64,000 nucleotides of DNA from NCBI GenBank assembly GCA_001983455.1, contig LJDB01000064.1, positions 121,717 to 185,716 of the forward strand. The letters run 5' to 3'. The first letter of the stretch is position 1. Every line of letters starts with the position of its first letter. Origin of the DNA: Candidatus Epulonipiscium fishelsonii. GTDB taxonomy: Bacteria > Bacillota > Clostridia > Lachnospirales > Cellulosilyticaceae. A program made the position numbers and the translations under genes. The notes beneath the pieces were generated by a model. The model made no database searches and was not told where the DNA came from. It was given only the letters and a program-made list of their open reading frames with translations. This document shows, one piece after another, positions 26,417 through 35,093 of the stretch.

Positions 26417-26959
26417 ATGACTAAAAAAACATTTCAAAACTTACCAAAAGATAAAAAAAATAAAATTTTATTGGCGGCAAAAGTAGAATTTATAAACAAT
26501 GGTTTTATGGGAGCAAAAGTTTCAAGGATTTGTAAGCAAGCAGAAATATCAAGAAGTGCCTTTTATAGATATTTCGATAGTCTGGAAGACATCTTCGATA
26601 TTGTGATTAAACATTTTTTAATCAATAGAATGCTTGAATTTCAAAATAATATAGTGAACAACCCTGATAGAGTATTCGAGATTTGTAGAGAAATGCTTGT
26701 AAATGCACTTGAAAGCAAAGAAGATAGGCTCTTAGTTGAAAGCTTAACTACTTTTAATATCATAAAAGATTTGCCAAACTATAAAACAGATATGTTTAAT
26801 ACTTTGCCACGAAAGACTAGTCTTATGATGCTAAATTTCATGTGTCTTGTAAAAGACTTTGTGAACTTGCATCAAAAGCAAGGTGTTCCCAAGGAATTTA
26901 TATTGAAACACTACGATGACTTAATTCACCTAATGAGAAAAGGATATGACAATATTTAA
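26417..26959 (+). CDS. TetR family transcriptional regulator
   Basis: 180 residues. The N-terminal helix-turn-helix (about 13-60) has KVSRICKQAEISRSAFYRYF, typical of TetR. The C-terminal ligand domain is unassigned. The ATG at 26417 is five bases after GAGG; a GTG at 26411 overlaps that ribosome site and is unlikely. It is 21 bp upstream of the arylsulfotransferase gene, so both form one transcript probably autorepressed through the operator at 26319-26345. Confidence 0.85.
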   Translation: MTKKTFQNLPKDKKNKILLAAKVEFINNGFMGAKVSRICKQAEISRSAFYRYFDSLEDIFDIVIKHFLINRMLEFQNNIVNNPDRVFEICREMLVNALESKEDRLLVESLTTFNIIKDLPNYKTDMFNTLPRKTSLMMLNFMCLVKDFVNLHQKQGVPKEFILKHYDDLIHLMRKGYDNI

Positions 26960-26980
26960 GCAATCAAGGGAGATTGATAA

Positions 26981-28777
26981 ATGAATAAGAAGAAAAAAGC
27001 AACTATAATAGTATCATCCATACTGGCGATATCATTAGTTGGATGTATAGTTGAAGCCCAGTTTGGTGAAATGATCAGCAAGTCCATACAAGACAACAAT
27101 GCTAAAATAGTTCAAAATACTTTGGACGTAAATGGTGATGGTGAGCTTTCAGCAGAAGAAATCACAAATGCACCGTTTGTTCTGCTTGAACTTGACAAAA
27201 ATAATGATGGTGAACTTGACCCAGAAGAAAGTCACAACGGACCGTTTGACGTTTATACAGTTGTAAGGCAAAACAGAATTTTTAATTATATTGATGATGA
27301 TGGGGATACCATTATTTCAAAAGAAGAAATTGAAAATTCATCCAATATATTGCGTTACTTCGATATGAATAAAGACGCTAAATTAACAGATGATGAATTT
27401 GAATCTTCTATGATGACTGCTCCACCAGAAGGTGTTGATATAAATATTGACATGGATGCGATGAGGGATATGATGGAAGATTCTAAAACTCAAACAGATC
27501 GAAACTTTGATAAAGCAACTGGATCTATTGTTCCAGCGGACAGTACTGAGCAATATAATGGATATACTTTAATTTATGGAGCGTACGATTCAAACAGAAT
27601 TCAAGTTCAGTCCAGTGCATATTTAATGGATACAGATGGGAATTTTGTACATGAATGGACAACGGATGATTATGTTCCACAAGGTGCTACTGCATATCTT
27701 ACTGAAGATGGTTTGTTGTATAGAACAGTTTCACAATATAACTGGAGAGAACTCGAAAATTTCGCTGCTGGTGGCACTGGCAAAATAGAAATTGTAGATT
27801 GGGATAGCAATGTATTATGGTCATTTGAATATGGTGAATTTGGAGAGTACCTTCTTCATCATGATTTTACAGTATTACCAAACGGAAATATCATTGCAAT
27901 AGCATATGATTTAATTACACCAGAAGATGCAAATGTTCAATATGGAATTGATATTGTCGACCCTATAATGAATTCTTATCATTTATCTGAAAGGTTAATT
28001 GAAATAAAGCCTAATTTGGAAGATGGAACTGCCGATATAGTTTGGGAATGGAATGCTTTAGACCGAGTCGTTCAAAATATACATAGTGACCTTGATAATT
28101 ATGGTGACATTACAGATAAATCGAAAATAAATGCTTATTATTATAGCAATAATATATTCTATACAGGACAGTTTTTCCATTTAAACTCTATTGATTACAA
28201 TGCAGAGTTTGACCAACTTATAGTTTCATCTGGAATGTATAATGAATTGTGGGTTATTGACCACAACACCACTACGGATGAGGCAAAAGGTGAAGCTGGA
28301 GATTTACTTTATAGATGGGGCAACGAACAAACTTACAGTGAAGATGGCACTGGTGAACAAACACTTTATTTTCAGCACGATGCTTATTGGATAGATGCCA
28401 AAAATGGAGAAATACAGGTCTTTAACAATGGTGCTAATAGACAGTTGGAAGATGGAGAAAGCAATTATACTGAAATTTTGCGTATGAAGCTTCCAGTTTC
28501 GCCTGATGGTGAATGGGATATTAATGCAGAACCTGAAATCACATGGCATTTTAATAAAAATGGTGATGACTCTGATTTTTTCTCATTGTTTATGGGAGGA
28601 GCAAGAATGTTGCCTAATGGAAATACCATCGCAGTTTCAGCTGCTGATTATAGAATAGTGGAGATAAATCCTGATGGAGAAATAATATTAGATTATATTA
28701 TGCCAATACCAGGCAGAGGAATGCGAGTGGATAAAATTTCACCTGATTATTCGGGTCTGCAATTTGACACAAAATAA
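26981..28777 (+). CDS. Arylsulfotransferase-like lipoprotein with four EF-hands
   Basis: 598 residues. A lipoprotein signal ends in the lipobox SLVGC (Cys22). Four calcium-binding EF-hand loops follow at about 49-60 (DVNGDGELSAEE), 72-83 (DKNNDGELDPEE), 105-116 and 128-139. The rest (about 185-598) is an arylsulfotransferase-type beta-propeller with LLHHDFTVLPNGNIIAIAYD, HLNSIDYNAEFDQLIVSSG and ARMLPNGNTIAVSAADYRI. Such enzymes move sulfate between phenolic compounds outside the membrane, and the His residues in the motifs are candidates for the sulfated intermediate. The EF-hand head is an unusual addition. Co-transcribed with the TetR gene; ends at the 28784-28824 terminator. Confidence 0.82.
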   Translation: MNKKKKATIIVSSILAISLVGCIVEAQFGEMISKSIQDNNAKIVQNTLDVNGDGELSAEEITNAPFVLLELDKNNDGELDPEESHNGPFDVYTVVRQNRIFNYIDDDGDTIISKEEIENSSNILRYFDMNKDAKLTDDEFESSMMTAPPEGVDINIDMDAMRDMMEDSKTQTDRNFDKATGSIVPADSTEQYNGYTLIYGAYDSNRIQVQSSAYLMDTDGNFVHEWTTDDYVPQGATAYLTEDGLLYRTVSQYNWRELENFAAGGTGKIEIVDWDSNVLWSFEYGEFGEYLLHHDFTVLPNGNIIAIAYDLITPEDANVQYGIDIVDPIMNSYHLSERLIEIKPNLEDGTADIVWEWNALDRVVQNIHSDLDNYGDITDKSKINAYYYSNNIFYTGQFFHLNSIDYNAEFDQLIVSSGMYNELWVIDHNTTTDEAKGEAGDLLYRWGNEQTYSEDGTGEQTLYFQHDAYWIDAKNGEIQVFNNGANRQLEDGESNYTEILRMKLPVSPDGEWDINAEPEITWHFNKNGDDSDFFSLFMGGARMLPNGNTIAVSAADYRIVEINPDGEIILDYIMPIPGRGMRVDKISPDYSGLQFDTK

Positions 28778-28783
28778 GTTATC

Positions 28784-28824
28784 AAGCTCCTTTTATTAAA
28801 TGTTAATTAATAAAGGAGCTTTTT
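28784..28824. terminator. Bidirectional terminator between arylsulfotransferase and pyrD
   Basis: AAGCTCC plus AT-rich bases pairs with GGAGCTT, with T-runs on both sides. It serves the plus-strand arylsulfotransferase transcript and, overlapping the pyrD stop at 28803-28805, the minus-strand pyr operon. Confidence 0.8.
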
Positions 28825-29705
28825 AGTTCGCTTATGTTTTTGAAATTGTATAAATCCATATATTGACTAAATTCATTTTTAATTTTAATGGGAGCAGTTG
28901 GGTCTATCAAAGTAGCAGTGCCAATTGCAACCGCATCAGCCCCAGCAAGAATAAATTCGGCCACGTCTTCCCCATTCATAATTCCACCCAGCCCTATTAT
29001 AGGGATATTTACAGAACGCCTAACTTGATATACCATACGTATGGCAACAGGTTTGATAGCTGGCCCTGATAGACCACCCATTCGGTTTGCGACAACACAC
29101 TTTTTCTTATGAACATCAATTTTCATGCCAAGCAACGTGTTAATCAAAGAAATTACATCAGCTCCTGCTGCTTCAACGGCTTTTGCAATCTCTGTTATAT
29201 CTGTGACATTTGGTGTAAGCTTTACTATAATGGGTTTTTTAGCAATTTTTTTAACCTGAGCAGTAACTTCACCAGCAAGTGCTACGTCTGTTCCAAAACC
29301 AATTCCTCCACATTTTACATTTGGGCAAGAAATGTTTATTTCCATCATATCAACAGATGAATTATTTAACTTCTGTACTACTTCACAATACTCGTCAATA
29401 GTTCTTCCAGCTATATTTGCAATTTTTATAGTATCAAATTGGTTTAAGAAAGCTAGTTCATTTTCAATATAAGTGTCAACACCATCATTTTGTAGTCCAA
29501 CCGCATTAATCATCCCACCATATGTTTCAGCAATGCGAGGAGTGGGGTTGCCGTCCCAAGGTGCAGTGGAAACACCTTTTGTAACAACAGCACCCAGTTG
29601 GTTTATATCAATAAATTCGCTATTTTCCTTTGAAGAAAATGTGCCTGAAGCTGTCATTATAGGGTTTTTCAAAGTAATATTACCTAGTTTTACGCTCAAA
29701 TCCAT
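28803..29705 (-). CDS. pyrD: Dihydroorotate dehydrogenase B, catalytic subunit
   Basis: 300 residues from the ATG at 29705, overlapping the pyrK stop (TGATG); a TTG at 29714 is also possible. It is a class 1B FMN enzyme: TASGTFSSKENSEF near the start, the NISCPNV active-site loop with Cys as base, KLTPNVTD, and the FMN phosphate site GLGGIMNGEDVAEFILAGAD. It oxidises dihydroorotate to orotate in the cytosol and passes electrons via PyrK to NAD+. Last gene of the pyrBCFKD operon. Confidence 0.95.
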   Translation of the reverse strand: MDLSVKLGNITLKNPIMTASGTFSSKENSEFIDINQLGAVVTKGVSTAPWDGNPTPRIAETYGGMINAVGLQNDGVDTYIENELAFLNQFDTIKIANIAGRTIDEYCEVVQKLNNSSVDMMEINISCPNVKCGGIGFGTDVALAGEVTAQVKKIAKKPIIVKLTPNVTDITEIAKAVEAAGADVISLINTLLGMKIDVHKKKCVVANRMGGLSGPAIKPVAIRMVYQVRRSVNIPIIGLGGIMNGEDVAEFILAGADAVAIGTATLIDPTAPIKIKNEFSQYMDLYNFKNISELKSSFIN

Positions 29706-30451
29706 CACTGCCAATTTACCTCGCTTCCTAAAAATACTGGGCCATCTTTACAAACTTTCTGATTTTTATTATTTACTTTACAATTGCACCCAACACAAGC
29801 TCCATACCCGCAACCCATGCGTTCTTCCATAGAGACTTGAACAGGAATATTTTTTTGGGTACAATGCGTAGAAAGAGCTTTTAACATGGGTTTTGGGCCA
29901 CAAGCATAGAAATAATCTCCGCTGATATGTTTCATCTTAATTAAGTCTACGACATTTCCTGTAAATCCACTAGTTGCTTTGTCTGTTGAAACATAAACTT
30001 CATTGCATATACTTTTAAATTCATCAACCAAGTATTGATGGTCTTTATATCCTAAGACTGCAATTATGTTAGTGTTTTGTGCAGACAACTCCTCAGCAAG
30101 TGCCAGAAGCGGAGCAATTCCAATTCCACCTCCAACAATGACATGTGTTTTTACATTTTGAGGAGCAAAGCCTTTTCCTAGAGTTTTGCTGATTTTTATA
30201 GTGTCAGCTGTTGTATAGGTTGAAAATTCCTTTGTGCCTGTTCCAACAACAGTATACAGCAGGGTTATGGTGTCGTTTGTAAACTGACAAAGACTTATTG
30301 GCCTTGGAAGAAGAAGAGCTTTATCTTTAGTGTAAACATTTACAAACTGTCCAACTTTTGCATTTTGTGCAACTGGAGCACATTGGATTATCATTTTAAA
30401 AATATTTGGTGCAATTTCTTGGTTTAATAATATATTTCCATTGTATTTCAA
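29705..30451 (-). CDS. pyrK: Dihydroorotate dehydrogenase B, electron transfer subunit
   Basis: 248 residues. The FAD domain has LLPRPISLCQF, the NAD-binding part VGGGIGIAPLLALAEEL, and the C-terminal 2Fe-2S cluster is held by CGYGACVGCNCKV with a later VCKDGPVF. The start is TTG, eight bases after GGGAG. It forms the PyrD-PyrK heterotetramer that couples dihydroorotate oxidation to NAD+. Confidence 0.95.
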   Translation of the reverse strand: MKYNGNILLNQEIAPNIFKMIIQCAPVAQNAKVGQFVNVYTKDKALLLPRPISLCQFTNDTITLLYTVVGTGTKEFSTYTTADTIKISKTLGKGFAPQNVKTHVIVGGGIGIAPLLALAEELSAQNTNIIAVLGYKDHQYLVDEFKSICNEVYVSTDKATSGFTGNVVDLIKMKHISGDYFYACGPKPMLKALSTHCTQKNIPVQVSMEERMGCGYGACVGCNCKVNNKNQKVCKDGPVFLGSEVNWQ

Positions 30452-30476
30452 AAAATCATCTCCCTGCTAATCTTGA

Positions 30477-31400
30477 CTAAAATCTCTGTTCTAAATCTTT
30501 TTTCATAGCAATAGCTGCTTTTCTTGCAGCTGCCGCAAAATCTTTTTCTGAACATTCCTTGTCGTTTTTATAAGCCGCAATAATCCCCCTAGACGAATTT
30601 ACTATACATCCACCCCCATGTTGGTCAAAGAAGCCTTTTAAATCTTTTCCCGTTGCCCCTTGTGCACCATACCCAGGAACTAAGAAAAATGTATGTGGCA
30701 TTCTATTTCGTAATTCCACACCTTGCTCAGGGTAAGTTGCACCAACAACTGCCCCAACTTTACTATATCCTTTTTTACCCATAGCTAATTCGCCCCACTT
30801 ACTTACTAGGCAAGCTGTTTTATAATACAAGGGTTCGCCGTCAACTAGTAAGTCTTGTAAATCAGCACTACTTGGGTTGCTTGTTTTTGTAAGAATAAAT
30901 ATACCTTTATCTTTTTCGTTACATGCATCTATAAATGGTTGAATTCCATCAACTCCTAAGTATGGATTAACTGTTACAAAATCTTCTTTCCAAAAATCAA
31001 ATTCTTTTCCGTTAATCACTGTACCTTTGATGTGAGAAGCATAAGACTCAGCTGTTGAGGCAATGTCCCCTCTTTTGATATCTCCAATTACAATCATCCC
31101 TTTGATTTTAGCGTAGTGGCATGTATTTATGTATGCGGAAATACCATTTGTACCAAATTGTTCATACATTGCAATTTGAGGTTTTATTGCTGGAACAATG
31201 TCGTATATGTTGTCAATAATTTGTTTATTAAAATCAAAGAACATTTTTGCAACGGCCAAAGAGTAGTCATTTTCAGTTGGTATCATGTCTTTGGCTAGGT
31301 ATTGCTCCTTTAAAAATGAAGGTACAATGCCCAAAGTTGGATCTAGCCCCACAACAGTGGGGTTTTTCATTAGTTCTATTTTTTCTATTAATTTGTCCAT
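30477..31400 (-). CDS. pyrF: Orotidine 5'-phosphate decarboxylase, type 2
   Basis: 307 residues, the longer type 2 form. The active-site segment is GDIKRGDIASTAESYA and the phosphate-binding region FFLVPGYGAQGAT. It makes UMP from OMP, the last step of the pathway. The ribosome site is AAGGGA. It lies 25 bp upstream of pyrK and 12 bp after pyrC. Confidence 0.95.
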   Translation of the reverse strand: MDKLIEKIELMKNPTVVGLDPTLGIVPSFLKEQYLAKDMIPTENDYSLAVAKMFFDFNKQIIDNIYDIVPAIKPQIAMYEQFGTNGISAYINTCHYAKIKGMIVIGDIKRGDIASTAESYASHIKGTVINGKEFDFWKEDFVTVNPYLGVDGIQPFIDACNEKDKGIFILTKTSNPSSADLQDLLVDGEPLYYKTACLVSKWGELAMGKKGYSKVGAVVGATYPEQGVELRNRMPHTFFLVPGYGAQGATGKDLKGFFDQHGGGCIVNSSRGIIAAYKNDKECSEKDFAAAARKAAIAMKKDLEQRF

Positions 31401-31412
31401 GGCTGTCCCTTC

Positions 31413-32765
31413 TTAAACACATAGTTTCTTAGATAATGGTAATTCAGTTTTGTTACTCAATTTAAACAAATATTTTCTGTTAGTGTACGTATTAGCCGAT
31501 TGATAAAAAATTTGCCCATTCACAATTGTATACTCAATGTTGCCATAAACTTCCATTCCATCAAATGGAGTATTTTTTCCTTTAGACAAAAATTCAGATT
31601 TATTTATTTTATAGGCTTTTTCGGTATCTATAATAGTAATATCTGCAACAGAACCCACTTCAATTTTTCCACTATCTTGATTTAAGATTTGTGCAGGTCT
31701 TGTGCTCATTTTTTCAATTAATTCTAAAGGAGTTAAAATACCAGTTCTTACAAGATTTGTATAACTTATTGCAAAACTTGTTTCAAGACCAACAACACCA
31801 AAAGGAGCATTTTCAAATTCAACATTTTTTTCATCATAGTGATGAGGAGCGTGGTCAGTAGCAATTACATCAATAATTCCACTTTTTAAACCTTCTTTTA
31901 TAGCTTCAACATCTGATTTTGTACGCAAAGGAGGGTTCATTTTTTTGTTGGTATCATAATCTCCAAGCAAACTGTCATCCAAGCTGAAGTAATGTGGAGC
32001 TGTTTCCGCTGTCAGGTTTGTCATTCCCCAAACAGTTTTTGCCATATGTATTAGGTCTAAACTACCTTTTGTGCTAATGTGTGAAAGATGAAGTTTGCAT
32101 CCTGTTTCACGTGCCAAAATAATATCTCTAGCCACTATAATTTCTTCTGCTTCACGCCCAATTCCTTTAATTCCAAAAAGTTGTGCATTTTGACCAGCAT
32201 TCATAGCTCCTCCAGAAAATGAATGGTCTTCAGTATGCGAAAATATTGGCAAACCAAATGGTTTTATATAATTCATAGCTGTTTTCATAAGTTTTGAATT
32301 CATTACAGTTTTTCCATCATCACTAAATCCACAAACATTAGGTAAAAATGCCATCTCTCCAATATTTGCAAGACTTTCCCCTTTTAGGCCTTTTGTAATT
32401 GCTCCTGCTATTAAAAGATTTAGGCCTGTTTTTTCACTTATAGAATTAATATATGTTACAATACATTTATTGTCTATAACAGGGTTTGTGTTTGGCATAC
32501 AGCAAACTGTAGTAAAGCCACCTTTTAGTGCTGCGTTACATCCACTGGTAATGTCTTCTTTATGTTCAAAACCTGGATCACGGAAATGTGTATGCATATC
32601 AATTAGACCAGGAACAACCCATTTCCCAGAAGCATCAATTATATTTTCACTACTATCATTAATATTACTTTCTATTTTGACTATTTTACCGTCTTTAATT
32701 AAAATATCTGCTTGTTGCATAAAATTTGTTGTTGGATTAAAAACTAGACCATTTTTTATAAGCAT
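31413..32765 (-). CDS. pyrC: Dihydroorotase
   Basis: 450 residues, class I (PyrC of Bacillus type). The zinc site has DMHTHFRDPGFEHKED, a metal-bridging region in the FSHTEDHS and HLSHIST segments, and the catalytic Asp in IATDHAPHH. It cyclises carbamoyl-aspartate to dihydroorotate. Its start abuts the pyrB stop within one base (position 32765 shared), indicating translational coupling. Confidence 0.94.
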   Translation of the reverse strand: MLIKNGLVFNPTTNFMQQADILIKDGKIVKIESNINDSSENIIDASGKWVVPGLIDMHTHFRDPGFEHKEDITSGCNAALKGGFTTVCCMPNTNPVIDNKCIVTYINSISEKTGLNLLIAGAITKGLKGESLANIGEMAFLPNVCGFSDDGKTVMNSKLMKTAMNYIKPFGLPIFSHTEDHSFSGGAMNAGQNAQLFGIKGIGREAEEIIVARDIILARETGCKLHLSHISTKGSLDLIHMAKTVWGMTNLTAETAPHYFSLDDSLLGDYDTNKKMNPPLRTKSDVEAIKEGLKSGIIDVIATDHAPHHYDEKNVEFENAPFGVVGLETSFAISYTNLVRTGILTPLELIEKMSTRPAQILNQDSGKIEVGSVADITIIDTEKAYKINKSEFLSKGKNTPFDGMEVYGNIEYTIVNGQIFYQSANTYTNRKYLFKLSNKTELPLSKKLCV

Positions 32766-33688
32766 TATGCAGCTCTCCTCTCATTTAACAAAGCCAAAAT
32801 TGCCATTCTTACAGCCACACCATTTGTAACTTGTTCGTCAATTACACTTACATTGCTATCAAGGATTTCAGGCGTAAGCTCTACACCTCGATTTACTGGT
32901 GCAGGATGCATTAATATTGCATCTTTATTAGCAACTTCAAAGTCAGATAAATCTATTCCATAGATATTGTTATATTCTTTTACAGAAGGAAACAAGCCAC
33001 CTGTTTGGCGTTCAAGCTGAATTCTAAGACCCATAACAATGTCAGCCCCTCTCAGTGCTTCTGTTAAATCATATTCAACTTTTGCTCCCAGTGCTTCCAT
33101 TGATCTGGATAAAAGTGTTCCAGGTCCTGTAAGAGTCACTTTTGCTCCAAGTTTTACAAGACCAAAAATGTTTGACCTTGCTACTCTACTATTAATTATA
33201 TCTCCAGCAATAACAACTTTTAAATCTTTAAAGCTCCCTTTCTTTTCATACATTGTATAAAGATCCAGTAAAGCTTGTGTGGGATGTTCATTTATTCCAT
33301 CTCCAGCGTTTATAATTGATGCAGATACGTTTTTTCCTAAAAGATGAGAGCTACCACTTAATCCATGTCTAAGGACAATGTAATCTATCCCCATTCTATC
33401 CAGTGTAATTCCTGTATCAATCAAAGTTTCACCTTTTTGAACACTACTTGTTTGTACTCCAAGATCAGTCACATTCATATTTTGATACATTCCTGCCATA
33501 GCAAATGAGACTTTAGTTCTAGTGCTATTTTCATAAAACACAGTAATCATACTTTCTTGGTGCAGGTTATTTTCTCTTATAGATTTATCTTTTATTTTTT
33601 TCTTCATATCCTTTGCAAGATTGATAATGCTCATAATTTCACTTATTTCCAAATCTCTAATTCCAACCAAATCTTTGCTTCTTAACAT
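32765..33688 (-). CDS. pyrB: Aspartate carbamoyltransferase catalytic subunit
   Basis: 307 residues from the ATG at 33688, preceded by GGAGG with seven bases spacing; the frame stays open farther upstream into the leader but has no better start. Carbamoyl phosphate is bound by ENSTRTKVSF, and aspartate-side motifs include HPTQALLDLYT and HPAPVNRGVEL. It commits carbamoyl phosphate and aspartate to pyrimidine synthesis. First gene of the pyr operon, behind an attenuator. No pyrI regulatory gene is present. Confidence 0.95.
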   Translation of the reverse strand: MLRSKDLVGIRDLEISEIMSIINLAKDMKKKIKDKSIRENNLHQESMITVFYENSTRTKVSFAMAGMYQNMNVTDLGVQTSSVQKGETLIDTGITLDRMGIDYIVLRHGLSGSSHLLGKNVSASIINAGDGINEHPTQALLDLYTMYEKKGSFKDLKVVIAGDIINSRVARSNIFGLVKLGAKVTLTGPGTLLSRSMEALGAKVEYDLTEALRGADIVMGLRIQLERQTGGLFPSVKEYNNIYGIDLSDFEVANKDAILMHPAPVNRGVELTPEILDSNVSVIDEQVTNGVAVRMAILALLNERRAA

Positions 33689-33754
33689 AAATACCTCCAT
33701 ATTTTGCCTTAAGATTAATGGAGTTATACTATTTTTATATCCACCAAGTATCAT

Positions 33755-33796
33755 GAAAAAAAGGCAATATTGAACACAAAAGTTCACTATTGCCTA
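33755..33796 (-). terminator. Attenuator terminator in the pyrB leader
   Basis: AGGCAATAGTGAAC (33795-33782) pairs with GTTCAATATTGCCT (33775-33762) with one mismatch and a six-base loop, followed by a T-run on the minus strand. It lies between the pyr promoter and pyrB and so must be overcome for operon expression. Confidence 0.85.
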
Positions 33797-33877
33797 AAAG
33801 ACATAAACACAAAATATTTTATAATTTTGATATTTGGGGAAATCCTTAATTGACTCTCAAGGTCAATCTTAAAGGCA
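33791..33877 (-). promoter_or_regulatory. PyrR-type attenuator: anti-antiterminator and antiterminator
   Basis: On the minus strand the hairpin 33875-33844 has lower stem CCTT/AAGG, an internal loop, upper stem TTGAC/GTCAA and loop CTTGAGA. It resembles the UCC-GAGAG binding loop and the following AAGGA of Bacillus PyrR sites, though not exactly. The overlapping TGCCTTTAAGA (33877-33867) can instead pair with TCTTTTAGGCA (33801-33791), which holds the 5' arm of the terminator. The two folds exclude each other. No pyrR gene lies in this window. Confidence 0.6.
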
Positions 33878-33895
33878 GATTATTTAATTGTGTTT

Positions 33896-33924
33896 ATAGT
33901 ATCATGGGCGATATTTTTTGTCAA
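33896..33924 (-). promoter_or_regulatory. Sigma-A promoter of pyrBCFKD
   Basis: TTGACA (33919-33924), 17 bases, TACTAT (33896-33901) on the minus strand, just after the pyrE stop at 33966. It places the transcript start near 33889, leaving a leader of about 200 bases before pyrB. Confidence 0.8.
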
Positions 33925-33965
33925 CACAATGCTAACTTTTGGAAATATAAATCCAGGCTTATCCT

Positions 33966-34634
33966 CTAAATTACGCAATATTTATTCATATAATTTTCCA
34001 TTTTGTATTTAAGTTCATCATTAATAATTACTTTTCCGTCCACTTCTTTGTTGTGTAATGTTTCAATAATATCTTTAACTGTTACAATTGGACATGTTTT
34101 TATACCAAATTTATCATATATTTCATTTATAGCAGTTTTGTCTTGTACACCTTTCTCCATTCTATCCACTGAAATAACCAGTCCTACAATTTCGATATTT
34201 GCAATTTTCTTCAAGTTGGGTACACATTCACGAATTTCTGTTCCTGCTGTAATAACGTCTTCAATTATCAAAATTTTATCGCCATCTTTTAATTTATATC
34301 CTACAAGAGAACCACCTTCACCATGATCCTTTTCTTCTTTTCGGTTAAAACAATAGTTTACATTTTGATTGTACTCATTTGCTAGGCTTATAGCAGTTGT
34401 AATTGCGAGTGGAATGCCTTTATATGCTGGGCCAAAAAGTGCGTCTACATCTTGGTTTATATTTTCTTTTATACACTTTGCATAAAACGTACCAAGTTTT
34501 GCAATTTGTTCACCAGTTTGATAATTTCCTGTATTTATGAAATAAGGGGTTTGTCTTCCGCTTTTAGTAATAAAATCTCCAAATGTTAATACATTTGATT
34601 TGACCATAAACTTTATAAATTCTTGTTTATACAT
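33966..34634 (-). CDS. pyrE: Orotate phosphoribosyltransferase
   Basis: 222 residues. It has the PRPP-binding motif KILIIEDVITAGTEIRE, the substrate region RQTPYFINTG and FGPAYKGIPLA. It converts orotate and PRPP to OMP. AGGAGG lies seven bases before the ATG. Oddly it is placed at the end of the aro operon (31 bp after aroQ), separated from the other pyr genes by their promoter and attenuator, so its supply may follow aromatic control unless it has an unseen promoter. Confidence 0.94.
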   Translation of the reverse strand: MYKQEFIKFMVKSNVLTFGDFITKSGRQTPYFINTGNYQTGEQIAKLGTFYAKCIKENINQDVDALFGPAYKGIPLAITTAISLANEYNQNVNYCFNRKEEKDHGEGGSLVGYKLKDGDKILIIEDVITAGTEIRECVPNLKKIANIEIVGLVISVDRMEKGVQDKTAINEIYDKFGIKTCPIVTVKDIIETLHNKEVDGKVIINDELKYKMENYMNKYCVI

Positions 34635-34664
34635 ATAACTCCTCCAATTTGTAACAAACTTTTC

Positions 34665-35093
34665 TTACATCAATTTGAAATAGTCTAGTGCTAGGATATA
34701 TCCAGCCATACCAAGGCCAGTTATAGCACCTACACAAGCATTTGCTGTTACGGAATGTCGTCTAAATTCTTCTCTAGTGTAGATGTTTGATATGTGCACC
34801 TCAACAATCGGTATAGCAACACTTTTAATAGCATCAGATATCGCATAACTATAGTGTGTAAATGCCCCTGGGTTAATTATTATGCCATCAATTTTTTGGT
34901 GATAACATTCTTGTATGCAATTGATTATTTCTCCTTCAACATTAGATTGAAAAAAGCTTACGTCCGTTTGTGTTTTATTCGCATGTTCTGAAATAGTATT
35001 TTCCAGATCCACTAGTGACGTGTTTCCATATATATGAGGCTCTCTTATACCTAGAAAATTTAAATTTGCCCCATTAATAATTTTTATATGCAT
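34665..35093 (-). CDS. aroQ: 3-dehydroquinate dehydratase, type II
   Basis: 142 residues, the normal size of the dodecameric type II enzyme. Motifs are IINGANLNFLGIREPHIYG at the N-terminus, GIIINPGAFTHYSYAISDAI in the middle and VEVHISNIYTREEFR with the catalytic His region. It dehydrates 3-dehydroquinate in the shikimate pathway. It overlaps the preceding fusion gene by 20 bp. Confidence 0.95.
   Translation of the reverse strand: MHIKIINGANLNFLGIREPHIYGNTSLVDLENTISEHANKTQTDVSFFQSNVEGEIINCIQECYHQKIDGIIINPGAFTHYSYAISDAIKSVAIPIVEVHISNIYTREEFRRHSVTANACVGAITGLGMAGYILALDYFKLM

Noticed and set aside
33689..33787. N-terminal extension of PyrB
   Set aside because: The open frame runs through the attenuator terminator; the ATG at 33688 has GGAGG and gives the normal length.
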